Assembly: GCF_004798585.1 (NCBI RefSeq)
Contig: NZ_PPXQ01000015.1
Coordinates: 100,806-164,805, forward strand
Direction: 5' to 3'
DNA length: 64,000 nt
Source of the DNA: Massilia sp. Mn16-1_5
GTDB lineage: Bacteria; Pseudomonadota; Gammaproteobacteria; Burkholderiales; Burkholderiaceae_D
Under the pieces are notes generated by a model. That model saw only the letters and a list, made by a program, of their open reading frames with translations. It was not told the DNA's origin and searched no databases. A program made the position numbers and the translations under genes. This document shows positions 55,009 through 64,000 of this stretch, one piece after another (the first letter of the stretch is position 1; every line of letters starts with the position of its first letter).

Positions 55009-57066
55009 TCAGGCTGCGCGGTCGACGAGCAGCGCATCCTGCCGGTACAGGGGCAGGATGACTTTAAAAGTGGTGCCGAGCGCCGGCTTGCTGACAACGT
55101 CCAGCCGCCCGCCCAGCTCATTGATGTATTCGCGGCTTTCGAACACGCCGATACCCATGCCGGCCGACTTGGTCGACTCGAAAGGCTTGAACAGGCGCTC
55201 GCGGATGAACTCTTCGCTCATCCCTTCGCCGGTATCGGTGATCTCGATGCGCACCGTCTCGCCCTCCTGCAGCAGGGCGATGGTGACGCTGCCGTCTTTC
55301 GGCGTGGCCTCGATCGCGTTCTGGATCAGGTGGCCCACCACCCGCTCGAGGCGTTCGCGGTCGGCCCGCACGCGCAGGCCGGTATCGCGCACGTCCAGGC
55401 GCGGGCGCGGCTCGAAGGCCGCCTTGTTGGCCACCGCCTGGCGCACCACCTGGTCCACGGCGAGCGGCACCGGCTTTTCCTCGACGTCGATGCGCGAGAG
55501 CTTTTGCAGCATCAGGCGCATCTTCTGCACGGACAAGGACACCGTTTCCAGCATGTCGGCCTGGAACTCGGGGTTGTGCTTGTGCTTTTCGGCGTTGGCG
55601 TTCATCAGCGACAGCTGCGAGACCAGGTTCTTCAGGTCGTGCACCACGAAGGTGGACATGCGATTGAAGGACTCGAACTGGCGCGCCACCATCAGTTCGT
55701 TGGCCGCGTTCTGCTGCGCCAGGTAGCTGGCGGCCTGGCTGCCGGCGATCTCGAGCAGGTCCAGCACTTCCCAGTTCAGTTTGACGCGGCTGCGCGCAGT
55801 CTGCAGCACGACGAAGCCGAACAGTTCGGTGCCCATCATCAGCGGCACCACCAGCCAGCCGCGCGGCCAGGCGCGCAGCCACTCGGGCAATTGCAGGCCC
55901 TCGTACTTGTCCGGGTCGTCCGCGTATTCGTCGAGGTCGATCACCCACTGGGTCGATTCGAGGAAGCGGCACAGGGCCGAGTCGGCGGGTTCGACGACAT
56001 CCGGCAGCGGCACCTCCCAGCCGGCGGCGGGTTCGAAGCGGCCGCCGCCGTTTGTCCCATCCCTGCGCAGCCAGAGCCCGCCGCCCGGGCTTTCGACGAG
56101 GGCGGCCACCGCTTGCACGGTGCGCTCGCCCAGGTTCGGACCGGCCGCCGACAGGGTGCGCGTAAAACGCATCCATTCTTCGCGATAGTCGTAGCCGTAG
56201 CTGTAGAAATGCTTGGAAATGAAGACCTTCAGCCAGGCGCGGAAGGTGCCCGAGAACAGGATCCCGGCCAGCAGCAGCAGCGCGCCGAACAGGAAGGTCA
56301 CCTGCATCACCGTGCCCCAGCTGCCGCCGAAATAGCGCAGGTAGTAGCCGGCCGAACCCATCGCCAGCAGGTAGATGGCGGAACCGAACAGCGCGGCCGA
56401 ATGGAACATCGCGCGGCGCGACACGGCCAGCGGCGAGCGCCAGGACTTCGCGCGCCGCATCGACAGCGCCAGCAGCGGCACCGTCAGCAGGTTGACGACC
56501 CCGCGCGCGGCCCAGATGTCCGGATCGACTTCGCGGAACAGCATCGCGTGGCTGTACAAATAAAAATCGTAGGCGAACATGCCGCCGATGCCGAGGCAGG
56601 CAAACTTGATGGCCCAGCGTTCCTGGGTCGTCTTGTTGCGGTAGGCCTGTTCCACCAGCAGCATGCCGCCGACGGCCTGCACCACGCGCACCGTCACCGG
56701 CAGCACGCTGTTGCCCAGTGACAGGTCCCAGTAGCCGAGGATGGCGGCGCCCAGCGCGACCAGGTAGCAGACGGCGGCTGCGAACAGGGTCGGCCGCAGC
56801 TTGAAGGGCAGGCGGCTGCCGGCCTGGCGCCAGTCGCCCAGCAGCACGACGAGGAACAGCGACCAGACGGCGTTGCGCGCCACTTCGAAGCCATCGGACA
56901 GGTCGGTCCACATCAGCAAGTCAAGGGCGGCCCAGGCCAGCGAGGCGGCCCAGAAGCTCGAGATCAGGCAGGCGGCGACCAGCAGCGGCACGCCCAGCAG
57001 CAGGAAGCCGAGGGCCGCGAGGCCGTAGCTGTAGGTGGCGATACTGGTGAGAGAGACACTATCCAT
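55009..57066 (-). CDS. prsK: PEP-CTERM system histidine kinase PrsK
   Basis: A 685-aa sensor kinase. The N-terminal ~290 residues form 8-9 membrane helices. A GAF-like domain (~320-450) follows, then the kinase core with H-box FVVHDLKNLVSQL, N-box HLIQNAIEAT, G1 DTGEGMSEEF and G2 SAGMGIGVFES. The membrane part probably senses an envelope or lipid-linked signal. The ATG at 57066 places the first helix correctly; an upstream ATG adds a basic 12-residue stub. It is 16 bp upstream of prsR and 57 bp after the EpsB-type transferase gene. Confidence 0.95.
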   Translation of the reverse strand: MDSVSLTSIATYSYGLAALGFLLLGVPLLVAACLISSFWAASLAWAALDLLMWTDLSDGFEVARNAVWSLFLVVLLGDWRQAGSRLPFKLRPTLFAAAVCYLVALGAAILGYWDLSLGNSVLPVTVRVVQAVGGMLLVEQAYRNKTTQERWAIKFACLGIGGMFAYDFYLYSHAMLFREVDPDIWAARGVVNLLTVPLLALSMRRAKSWRSPLAVSRRAMFHSAALFGSAIYLLAMGSAGYYLRYFGGSWGTVMQVTFLFGALLLLAGILFSGTFRAWLKVFISKHFYSYGYDYREEWMRFTRTLSAAGPNLGERTVQAVAALVESPGGGLWLRRDGTNGGGRFEPAAGWEVPLPDVVEPADSALCRFLESTQWVIDLDEYADDPDKYEGLQLPEWLRAWPRGWLVVPLMMGTELFGFVVLQTARSRVKLNWEVLDLLEIAGSQAASYLAQQNAANELMVARQFESFNRMSTFVVHDLKNLVSQLSLMNANAEKHKHNPEFQADMLETVSLSVQKMRLMLQKLSRIDVEEKPVPLAVDQVVRQAVANKAAFEPRPRLDVRDTGLRVRADRERLERVVGHLIQNAIEATPKDGSVTIALLQEGETVRIEITDTGEGMSEEFIRERLFKPFESTKSAGMGIGVFESREYINELGGRLDVVSKPALGTTFKVILPLYRQDALLVDRAA

Positions 57067-57123
57067 GTGCAAAAGCCGGGCGCGGGGCCCGGCAGATAAC
57101 ATTATCGCAAGCGCCGGCGTCGA

Positions 57124-58527
57124 TTAGCGGCCACTGCGGAACAACACGACTTTTAGGGTATTGATCAGCACGAGGAAATCGAGGAACAGGCTGTTGTTCT
57201 TGACGTAGTAGAGGTCGTACTGCAGCTTTTGCAGCGCATCCTCGGCCGAGGAACCGTAGCCGTAGCGCACTTGCGCCCAGCCGGTGATGCCCGGCTTGAT
57301 GCTGTGGCGGACATTGTAGTACGGGACCACTTCGATCAGCTGCTCGACGAAGTAGGGACGCTCCGGACGCGGGCCGACGAAGGACATGTCGCCCTTGAAC
57401 ACGTTCAGGATCTGGGGCAGCTCGTCGATCCGGGTCTTGCGCATGAAGTTGCCGACGCGGGTGACGCGCGGGTCGTTCTGCGCCGCCCATTGCGGCTTGC
57501 CGCTCTTTTCGGCGTCGGCGCGCATGCTGCGGAATTTATGGACGAAGAAGCTCTTGCCATCCTTGCCCACCCGTTCCTGCGAATAGAAGACCGGACCGCG
57601 GTCTTCCAGCCACACGGCCAGCGCGGCCAGCAGCATCAGCGGGAAGGTCAGCGCCAGGATCAGGATGCTGCAGACCAGGTCGAAGGTGCGCTTCATGAAG
57701 ATGCGGACGAAACTCTGGTCGAAGCCGCCGCCGAAGACGAGCCAGCTCGGTTGCAGCGAATCGACCCGGATCTGGCAGGTTTCGCGTTCGAAGAAGGTGG
57801 CGGCGTCGGTGACCTTGAAACCTTGCAGCTTGCAGTCGAGCAGTTCCTTGATCGGGAAGCCGCCGCGGCGGTTCTGGACCGAGACCACGATTTCCGACAC
57901 GTTGTATTGGCGCGCCAGTTTCACCAGCGACTCGCCGTCGCGCATCTTGAGCAGGTTCGACTGGCTCACGCAGAGTTCCTCGCCCGGGGCGGGAATGAAG
58001 CCGGCGATGTCGTAGCGGTGGTAGCGGTTGGCGCGCTCGGCCAGTTCGCTGCATTCCTTGGCCAGGGCTCCGCCCCCCAGAAACATGATGCGCGACTGCA
58101 GGAAGCGCGCCTCGGAGGTTTTAAAGAAGATCATGCGCGCGACAAAGATGCCGACCGCCGACAGCGCGAATACCAGCAGCAGGATGCTGCGGCCAAACGA
58201 CAGTTCGGGCGCGACGTAGAACACCAGGGTCAGGATCAGGAAGCCCATCACGAAGGACGGCATCAGTTTCATGAGGAAGGGATGGCGCAGGCCTTCCTCG
58301 AAATCGAGCTGGTACATACCCATCGCGCTCATGCTGAACACGATCGCCAGTGCGAAGGCGACGGCCGAGGTGAAGAAATGGTCGAGCGACGGCACCGTCA
58401 CCGTGGTGCCGATGTCCATGTAGCGCAATGCCGCGCCCGCGTAGGCGGCGCCGAGCAGTACCAGCACTTCCACGACAAGCAGGACGGATACGATCTTCGA
58501 CACGTAATGGTTAGAAATCCTGAACAC
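57124..58527 (-). CDS. EpsB-type undecaprenyl-phosphate sugar phosphotransferase
   Basis: A 467-aa polyisoprenyl-phosphate hexose-1-phosphate transferase of the exosortase-linked family. It has four N-terminal membrane helices (to ~125), a CoA-binding-like soluble domain, a fifth hydrophobic segment, and the bacterial sugar transferase domain: MKRTFDLVCSILIL, ERVGKDGKSFFVHKFRSM, RIDELPQILNVFKGDMSFVGPRPERP. It starts repeat-unit assembly by loading the first sugar-phosphate on undecaprenyl phosphate. Co-directional with prsK and the epimerase. Confidence 0.93.
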   Translation of the reverse strand: MFRISNHYVSKIVSVLLVVEVLVLLGAAYAGAALRYMDIGTTVTVPSLDHFFTSAVAFALAIVFSMSAMGMYQLDFEEGLRHPFLMKLMPSFVMGFLILTLVFYVAPELSFGRSILLLVFALSAVGIFVARMIFFKTSEARFLQSRIMFLGGGALAKECSELAERANRYHRYDIAGFIPAPGEELCVSQSNLLKMRDGESLVKLARQYNVSEIVVSVQNRRGGFPIKELLDCKLQGFKVTDAATFFERETCQIRVDSLQPSWLVFGGGFDQSFVRIFMKRTFDLVCSILILALTFPLMLLAALAVWLEDRGPVFYSQERVGKDGKSFFVHKFRSMRADAEKSGKPQWAAQNDPRVTRVGNFMRKTRIDELPQILNVFKGDMSFVGPRPERPYFVEQLIEVVPYYNVRHSIKPGITGWAQVRYGYGSSAEDALQKLQYDLYYVKNNSLFLDFLVLINTLKVVLFRSGR

Positions 58528-58550
58528 GTCAGCCTCCTGATTCTTTTTAC

Positions 58551-59648
<1,098 letters not shown>

Positions 59649-59685
59649 TAATGCACGCCGCGGTTCGGACAGTGCACAACGCACG

Positions 59686-59711
59686 AAGCCGCCGCGTTCA
59701 GGCGGCGGCTT
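59686..59711 (-). other. Intergenic hairpin between dehydrogenase and epimerase genes
   Basis: A perfect 10-bp stem AAGCCGCCGC (59686-59695)/GCGGCGGCTT (59702-59711) with a 6-nt loop and no T-tract on the minus strand. It is more likely an mRNA-stability element than a terminator. Confidence 0.5.
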
Positions 59712-59726
59712 GTCCCGCACATTGAC

Positions 59727-61019
59727 TTACAGGCGCCAGACGCAGTAGCCCGCCTCGCGGATGGCCTTTTCGTCGAATTGCGACTTGACGTCGATGAAGC
59801 AGCCGCCGTTGTTCAGCTTGCCCTGGAAGTCGGTCAGCGACATCGCCAACACTTCCTTGTGCGGCACGGCGGCAATCAGGGCGTCCGCCTTCGGCAGCGC
59901 GTCCCAGGAGCTTTCCAGCTTGATGCCGTACTCGTGCTGGGCTTCCTCGGCGTCGGCCAGCGGATCCCAGACGTGCACGTCGACGCCGTAGCTTTGCAGT
60001 TCGTGGACGATATCCGCCACTTTCGAATTGCGCAGGTCCGGGCAGTTTTCTTTAAAGGTCAGGCCGATCACGTTGACTTTCGCACCCTTCACCTGGAAGC
60101 CCGAGGAAATCATCGATTTCACGGTCTTCTCGGCAACGAACTTGGCCATGCCGTCGTTGATGCGGCGGCCCGCCAGGATCACCTGCGGGTGGTAGCCGAC
60201 CATCTCGGCTTTATGCGTCAGGTAGTACGGATCGACGCCGATGCAGTGGCCGCCGACCAGGCCCGGACGGAACGGTAAAAAGTTCCACTTGGTGCCGGCC
60301 GCCTTCAGCACTTCCAGCGTATCGATGCCGATCTTGTCGAAGATGATCGCCAGTTCGTTCATCAGGGCGATGTTCAGGTCGCGCTGGGTGTTTTCGATGA
60401 CTTTCGCCGCTTCGGCCACCTTGATGCTCGACGCGCGGTGCACGCCGGCGGTAATCACGGTTTCGTACAGCTGGGCGACGCTTTCCAGGGTCTCGGCGTC
60501 GTCGCCGGAAACGACCTTCAGGATCGTCGTCAGCGTGTGTTCCTTGTCGCCCGGGTTGATACGCTCAGGCGAGAAGCCGACGTGGAAGCCCTCTTTCCAC
60601 TTCGTGCCCGAATGCTTTTCCAGCAGCGGGATGCAGACTTCTTCGGTCGCGCCCGGATACACGGTCGATTCGAAGATGACGATGGCGCCCTTTTTGAGGT
60701 TTTTACCGACCGTGGTGCTGGCACCGATCAGTGGCGTGAAATCCGGGTTGTGGGCGATGTCGACCGGGGTCGGCACGGCCACGACGACGTAGTCCGCCTG
60801 CGCCAGCAGGCTTGCATCCGTGGTGACTTCCAGCTGGCGCGCGGCCTGCAGCTGCTCGGTCGAGACTTCGCCGGTCGGATCGATGAATTTTTTGTAGTTT
60901 TCGATTTTCGACGCCGACAGGTCGAAACCAATCGTCCGTACTTTCTTGCCGAATTCCACTGCCAGCGGTAACCCGACGTAACCCAGTCCTACTACCGCGA
61001 CGACCTGATCTGCTTTCAT
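59727..61019 (-). CDS. UDP-N-acetylhexosamine dehydrogenase (WbpO/TviB-like)
   Basis: A 430-aa UDP-sugar 6-dehydrogenase. The Rossmann loop is VVGLGYVGLPLAVEF. The catalytic Cys is in GGHCIGVDPYYLT, the form seen in UDP-HexNAc dehydrogenases rather than UDP-Glc dehydrogenases. GLTFKENCPDLRNSK is in the C-terminal domain. With the epimerase it would yield a UDP-N-acetylgalactosaminuronic acid type donor, a possible target of the amidotransferase at 27 kb. First gene of the minus-strand run, behind a sigma-70-like promoter. Confidence 0.92.
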   Translation of the reverse strand: MKADQVVAVVGLGYVGLPLAVEFGKKVRTIGFDLSASKIENYKKFIDPTGEVSTEQLQAARQLEVTTDASLLAQADYVVVAVPTPVDIAHNPDFTPLIGASTTVGKNLKKGAIVIFESTVYPGATEEVCIPLLEKHSGTKWKEGFHVGFSPERINPGDKEHTLTTILKVVSGDDAETLESVAQLYETVITAGVHRASSIKVAEAAKVIENTQRDLNIALMNELAIIFDKIGIDTLEVLKAAGTKWNFLPFRPGLVGGHCIGVDPYYLTHKAEMVGYHPQVILAGRRINDGMAKFVAEKTVKSMISSGFQVKGAKVNVIGLTFKENCPDLRNSKVADIVHELQSYGVDVHVWDPLADAEEAQHEYGIKLESSWDALPKADALIAAVPHKEVLAMSLTDFQGKLNNGGCFIDVKSQFDEKAIREAGYCVWRL

Positions 61020-61418
61020 TATCAGCTTCCGTTATCGAATAAAATTTTGCAATTATGCCAATATTTAATATAGCATGGGAACTAGATTTGCCTCAACCGA
61101 GCATCCTAGTTTGTACGCCATCAACAACAGGGATGCAGGAATGATGTTGTATTTGCATCCACCCGTGTTCGTTGTTTTTTGGTGCTCTGCCGTGATCGGG
61201 CTGGCCGGCGCCCGCCTATTCAGGGAGCATGAACCGCTGCCGACAGGGGAGCAAGCCTTGGCGCCCGCATGACACTGTGCAATATAGCATTTTCTGTCTG
61301 ACAAGTTCCGTTAGAAAATGAATCGTGCGCGCCGCACACATTTGAAACGCCTTCGACGGAAAATGTTGTCGATCGATTACAATCTCGCGCGACCCACCAT
61401 GTATCGGAACCAACACCG
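61020..61418. other. AT-rich divergent intergenic region
   Basis: 399 bp between the dehydrogenase (minus) and the FemAB gene (plus). Besides the minus-strand promoter it contains a 10-bp direct repeat AATATAGCAT (61067-61076 and 61281-61290) and TTCCGTTA at both ends. A sigma-54 resemblance near 61050 has wrong spacing. The short open frames here have no family resemblance or ribosome-binding sites. Confidence 0.5.
61067..61096 (-). promoter_or_regulatory. Sigma-70-like promoter of the nucleotide-sugar operon
   Basis: On the minus strand TTGAGG (61096-61091) and TATATT (61072-61067), 18-bp spacer, ~48 bp before the dehydrogenase start. Confidence 0.45.
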
Positions 61419-62510
61419 ATGCCACAGCCGGAGCAGCGCTTGAACGACCTTACATTCTCCTACCTCGACAATGACGACCCCGGCAACGATGCGCTGGACG
61501 CCTTCGTGCGTGCGCATTCGGAAGGCAATGCCTATCAGCTGGCGGCCTGGCGCCGCGCCGTCGCCACCGCTTACGGCTATGCGGGCAAGGTGCTGGTCGC
61601 AAGGCAAGGCGGAGAACTCGCCGGCATGCTGCCGCTGTGCGCCGTCGCCCGTCCCTTGTCGCGTCCGCGCTGGATCTCTCTGCCCTTCTGCGACCTGGGC
61701 GGACCACTGGCCGTCTCGCCCGAGGCCGCCGACGCGCTGGCGGCACGCGCCCGCCGCGATGCCGGCCCGCAAGGTGCGACCGGCCTGGAACTGCGCTGCT
61801 CGGCAGCAGGCACGGAAGAAGACAGTGCTTTGGAGGGCCGCAAGGTGCGCATGCTGCTCGGCCTGCCCGACAGCGCGGCGGCGCTGATGCAGTCCTATCC
61901 TCCCAAACTGCGCAGCCAGGTGCGCAAGGCGGAAAAGAACGGGCTGACCTCGGAGGTGGTCACCGGTTTCGAGGCGGTAGGCGCCTTTTATGACGTCTAC
62001 AGCCGCAACATGCGGCGCCTGGGCAGTCCGCCACACAGCCGGGCCTGGTTCGACGCGATCCACCGCCACTACAGCGCCGGCGGCGACATGTTCCTGGTCC
62101 TGGTGCGCCACGAGGGCAAGGCGGTCGGCGCCGGCTGGGTGCTGCGCTGTGGCGACAAGGCGGTCATTCCCTGGGCCTCGACCCTGGCCGACTACAACTC
62201 GCTGGCACCGAACATGCTGCTGTACTGGGCGATCCAGTCGCACCTGTGCGGGATCGGGGTGCGCCAGTTCGACTTCGGCCGCTCGACCTTCGGCGAAGGC
62301 ACCTATAAATTCAAGAAACAGTGGGGCGCGCAGCCGGTGGCGCTCGACTGGAAGGAATGGGATGCGCAAGGGGTGGCGGCGATCGCTGCTCCGGCGGCGC
62401 AAGGCGGCGCCTCGTCCCTGCGTCCGCTGATCGAAAGCGCCTGGCAGAAATTGCCGCTGGGCGTGGCGAACAGCCTGGGCGGGCGCCTGCGGCGCTACAT
62501 CACACTGTAA
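61419..62510 (+). CDS. FemAB-family protein, XrtA/PEP-CTERM system-associated
   Basis: A 363-aa tandem-GNAT FemAB-like protein. Readable blocks are AYQLAAWRRAVATAYGY, then YPPKLRSQVRKAEKNGL (~165-182), YSRNMRRLGSPPHSRAWFD, and the end block QFDFGRSTFGEGTYKFKKQWGAQP, characteristic of the exosortase-associated branch. It is thought to transfer an amino acid or acyl group to a sugar or peptide amine. It sits apart from the main operons, next to the tRNA gene. Confidence 0.9.
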   Translation: MPQPEQRLNDLTFSYLDNDDPGNDALDAFVRAHSEGNAYQLAAWRRAVATAYGYAGKVLVARQGGELAGMLPLCAVARPLSRPRWISLPFCDLGGPLAVSPEAADALAARARRDAGPQGATGLELRCSAAGTEEDSALEGRKVRMLLGLPDSAAALMQSYPPKLRSQVRKAEKNGLTSEVVTGFEAVGAFYDVYSRNMRRLGSPPHSRAWFDAIHRHYSAGGDMFLVLVRHEGKAVGAGWVLRCGDKAVIPWASTLADYNSLAPNMLLYWAIQSHLCGIGVRQFDFGRSTFGEGTYKFKKQWGAQPVALDWKEWDAQGVAAIAAPAAQGGASSLRPLIESAWQKLPLGVANSLGGRLRRYITL

Positions 62511-62562
62511 TGCGCATGTGGCGCAGTCGACCGCGACAAGGATAAACAAGGCAGGAAACAGG

Positions 62563-62583
62563 TTCGTACTAGCTTAGTACGAA
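62563..62583. other. Hairpin abutting the 3' end of the tRNA gene
   Basis: A perfect 9-bp inverted repeat TTCGTACTA/TAGTACGAA with a 3-nt loop, directly after the tRNA CCA on the minus strand. There is no T-run. It may guide 3' processing or weak termination. Confidence 0.5.
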
Positions 62584-62659
62584 TGGCGCGGCTGGCTGGG
62601 ATCGAACCAGCGACCCTTGGCTTCGGAGGCCAATACTCTATCCACTGAGCTACAGCCGC
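62584..62659 (-). tRNA. tRNA-Arg (anticodon CCG)
   Basis: The minus strand folds into a full cloverleaf. The acceptor pairs GCGGCTG with CAGCCGC, the D arm is GCTC...GAGT, and the anticodon stem is TTGGC/GCCAA with loop CTCCGAA (anticodon at 62626-62624). The T arm is GCTGG-TTCGATC-CCAGC, discriminator G, and CCA is encoded. It reads the CGG arginine codon. Confidence 0.97.
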
Positions 62660-62786
62660 ACGGGGGACGCGTCAGGCATCGGTAAGAAACGCCTGAGCGA
62701 TGCGAAGGATACAGTCTTTCGCGCCCCCCGTCCATGGAAAGTAGAAGTTGCAACCGAGTCATGTGCCATGGGGCATCTTTTGAGAC

Positions 62787-62792
62787 TATAAT
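62787..62792 (+). promoter_or_regulatory. -10 box upstream of the cytochrome gene
   Basis: A perfect TATAAT lies ~85 bp before the cytochrome start. No good -35 is present (TGCCAT at 62764-62769, 17 bp away, is poor). Confidence 0.4.
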
Positions 62793-62876
62793 CGCCGATT
62801 GGCGGACCTTTCCAAAAAGTCATGCAGGAAGAACAAACGCCGGGTAGCAGGTTTTTTTAATCGTATTAAGGAAATC

Positions 62877-63833
62877 ATGAGCGACGCACACAATGAACAA
62901 TCGTTTATCCGGACGCCCAAGCAACTCATCGGGGTGGTCGCAGGCTTCTTCCTGGTAATCGTCATCGGCATCATCCTGCTTGTCTCCTTCGTCACCAACG
63001 ACAAACTCGAAGGGGCCGGCACCAACAGCCTCGGTCCGGAAGCGGTGGCCCAGCGCCTGCGCCCGGTGGCCGAAGAAGGTTTTACTTTGCGCGACGCCAA
63101 CGCGCCGAAAGTCCTGCAAGCCGGTAATGCCGTGTACACGGCCGTGTGCGCGGCCTGCCACGCCAGCGGCGCCGCGGGTGCGCCGAAGATCGGCGTCGCC
63201 GGCGACTGGACTGCGCGCCTGGCGCAGGGTTACGACACGCTGGCGAAACACGCGATCGAGGGTATCCGCGCGATGCCGGCCAAGGGCGGCAATCCCGACC
63301 TGGACAACGTCGAAGTCGAGCGCGCGGTGGTCTACATGGCCAACCAGAGCGGCGCCAAGTTCAAGGAGCCGGCCGTTCCTGCAGCCGCCCCTGCCGCTGC
63401 CGCACCTGCCGCCGGCACCGAAACCGGCGCCGCGCCCGCCGCTGCGAATGCCGCCACGGCGGCGCCGGTCGCCGGCACGGCCAGCGCCACCCCGGCCGCT
63501 GCTCCTAACGCTGCAGCGGCACCTGCCGCTGCTGCACCGGCTGCGCCTGCCGCTGCCGCTGCCGCGCCGGCCGTCGCCAATGCCGACGCCGGCAAGGCCC
63601 TGTACAACAGCGCCTGCGTCGCCTGCCACGGTGCCGGCATCGCCGGCGCACCGAAGCTCGCCGACAAGGCGGCCTGGGCGCCACGCATCAAGCAAGGCAA
63701 TGCCGTGCTGTACGAGCACGCGCTCAAGGGTTTCCAGGGCAAGGCTGGCGTCATGCCACCGAAGGGTGGCTCGACCGCACCGGATGCCGATGTCAAGGCC
63801 GCCGTCGACTTCATGGTGGCGTCCTCGCGTTGA
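62877..63833 (+). CDS. Dihaem c-type cytochrome (cytochrome c5-like)
   Basis: A 318-aa membrane-anchored periplasmic protein. One N-terminal helix (LIGVVAGFFLVIVIGIILLV) is followed by two cytochrome c5-type domains, each with a CxxCH haem site (CAACH and CVACH) and a downstream Met ligand in MPAKGG/MPPKGG. A ~70-residue Ala/Pro linker joins them. It shuttles electrons to terminal oxidases. The start at 62877 has TAAGGA ahead; an upstream ATG (62799) would extend over the leader. It ends before a strong terminator. Confidence 0.92.
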   Translation: MSDAHNEQSFIRTPKQLIGVVAGFFLVIVIGIILLVSFVTNDKLEGAGTNSLGPEAVAQRLRPVAEEGFTLRDANAPKVLQAGNAVYTAVCAACHASGAAGAPKIGVAGDWTARLAQGYDTLAKHAIEGIRAMPAKGGNPDLDNVEVERAVVYMANQSGAKFKEPAVPAAAPAAAAPAAGTETGAAPAAANAATAAPVAGTASATPAAAPNAAAAPAAAAPAAPAAAAAAPAVANADAGKALYNSACVACHGAGIAGAPKLADKAAWAPRIKQGNAVLYEHALKGFQGKAGVMPPKGGSTAPDADVKAAVDFMVASSR

Positions 63834-63917
63834 GCTTATGCAATAAGCAGCACCGGAAACCGCCCCTGAGGGCTAATGCCAGTCACTTAAGGCATTGATC
63901 TCTGCGCCGCAAGAGCT

Positions 63918-63954
63918 AAAACGGATTCATGTTCAATCATGAATCCGTTTTTTA
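63918..63954 (+). terminator. Strong Rho-independent terminator
   Basis: A 14-bp perfect stem AAAACGGATTCATG/CATGAATCCGTTTT with a 6-nt loop and further T residues, 85 bp after the cytochrome stop. Confidence 0.9.
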
Positions 63955-63956
63955 TT

Positions 63957-64000
63957 ATGGCTCTTCAACTTAACTTGGACTATGCGGCCGAGCTGGCGCC
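63957..64000 (+). CDS. Possible start of a further gene (cut by window end)
   Basis: An ATG opens MALQLNLDYAAELA, still open at the edge. It lies within 3 bp of the terminator stem's T-run and has no clear ribosome-binding site, so it may be chance. Confidence 0.25.
   Translation, partial: MALQLNLDYAAELA

Noticed and set aside
61044..61060. Sigma-54-like TGGCAT/TTGCA near the dehydrogenase gene (minus strand)
   Set aside because: Only 7 nt between GG and GC instead of 10.
61065..61304. 79-aa minus-strand open frame in the intergenic region
   Set aside because: Overlaps the promoter, low-complexity, no ribosome-binding site or family resemblance.

Overview
The window is about 66% GC, and its gene content points to a betaproteobacterium of the Oxalobacteraceae (Massilia-like). 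The evidence is a complete exosortase A (XrtA)/PEP-CTERM exopolysaccharide locus, the PrsK/PrsR/PrsT proteins, an IcmF-type acyl-CoA mutase, and Burkholderiales-style gene order. This taxonomic call is inference; there is no rRNA here.

Region by region. (1) 1-4.8 kb holds the tail of an indolepyruvate:ferredoxin oxidoreductase, a REP-like palindrome, a perfect 20-bp operator-like palindrome, icmF, a truncated LacI-type regulator and a small unknown protein. (2) 4.9-10.8 kb holds the lipoprotein PrsT, then a FeeM-like N-acyltransferase, a ThiF-like adenylyltransferase and a nitroreductase, which form a compact cassette of unknown product. (3) 10.9-15 kb (minus strand) holds a PEP-CTERM protein behind an excellent sigma-54 promoter. 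Upstream of it is a four-gene operon: a candidate substrate with a GYWKNHP motif, a PqqD-like protein, an HprK-related kinase and a family-5 nucleotidyltransferase. (4) 15.1-35.7 kb is the exopolysaccharide/exosortase core: export lipoprotein and trypsin-like protease (minus), then chain-length protein, tyrosine kinase, outer-membrane protein, ATPase, deacetylase, glycosyltransferases, XrtA-EpsI, asparagine-synthase-like amidotransferase and O-antigen-type ligase (plus). (5) 35.7-45.2 kb (minus) holds an N5-(carboxyethyl)ornithine-synthase-like dehydrogenase coupled to a glutaminase-less asparagine-synthase homologue, a flippase, a deacetylase, an unknown protein, a PLP decarboxylase and an acyl-CoA ligase. 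(6) 45.3-49.5 kb (plus) holds an aminotransferase, a CelD/FemAB-like acyltransferase, an acyl carrier protein and two alpha/beta-hydrolases with non-serine elbows. (7) 49.6-52.2 kb holds an FAD oxidase and an ATP-grasp protein. (8) 52.2-61.0 kb (minus) holds a nucleotide-sugar dehydrogenase, an epimerase, an initiating sugar-phosphate transferase, PrsK, PrsR and a beta-helix protein. (9) 61.4-64 kb holds a FemAB protein, tRNA-Arg(CCG) and a dihaem cytochrome c.

How it works together: the epimerase and dehydrogenase would make a UDP-HexNAc uronic acid. EpsB starts the lipid-linked glycan, the glycosyltransferases extend it, and the flippase, ligase and Wza/Wzc-like proteins export or attach it. 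XrtA processes PEP-CTERM proteins, and PrsK/PrsR with sigma-54 switch on PEP-CTERM genes such as the one at 10.9 kb. The least explained parts are the FeeM-ThiF-nitroreductase cassette, the kinase/PqqD/nucleotidyltransferase operon, and the carboxyethyl-amino-acid dehydrogenase plus amide ligase pair.
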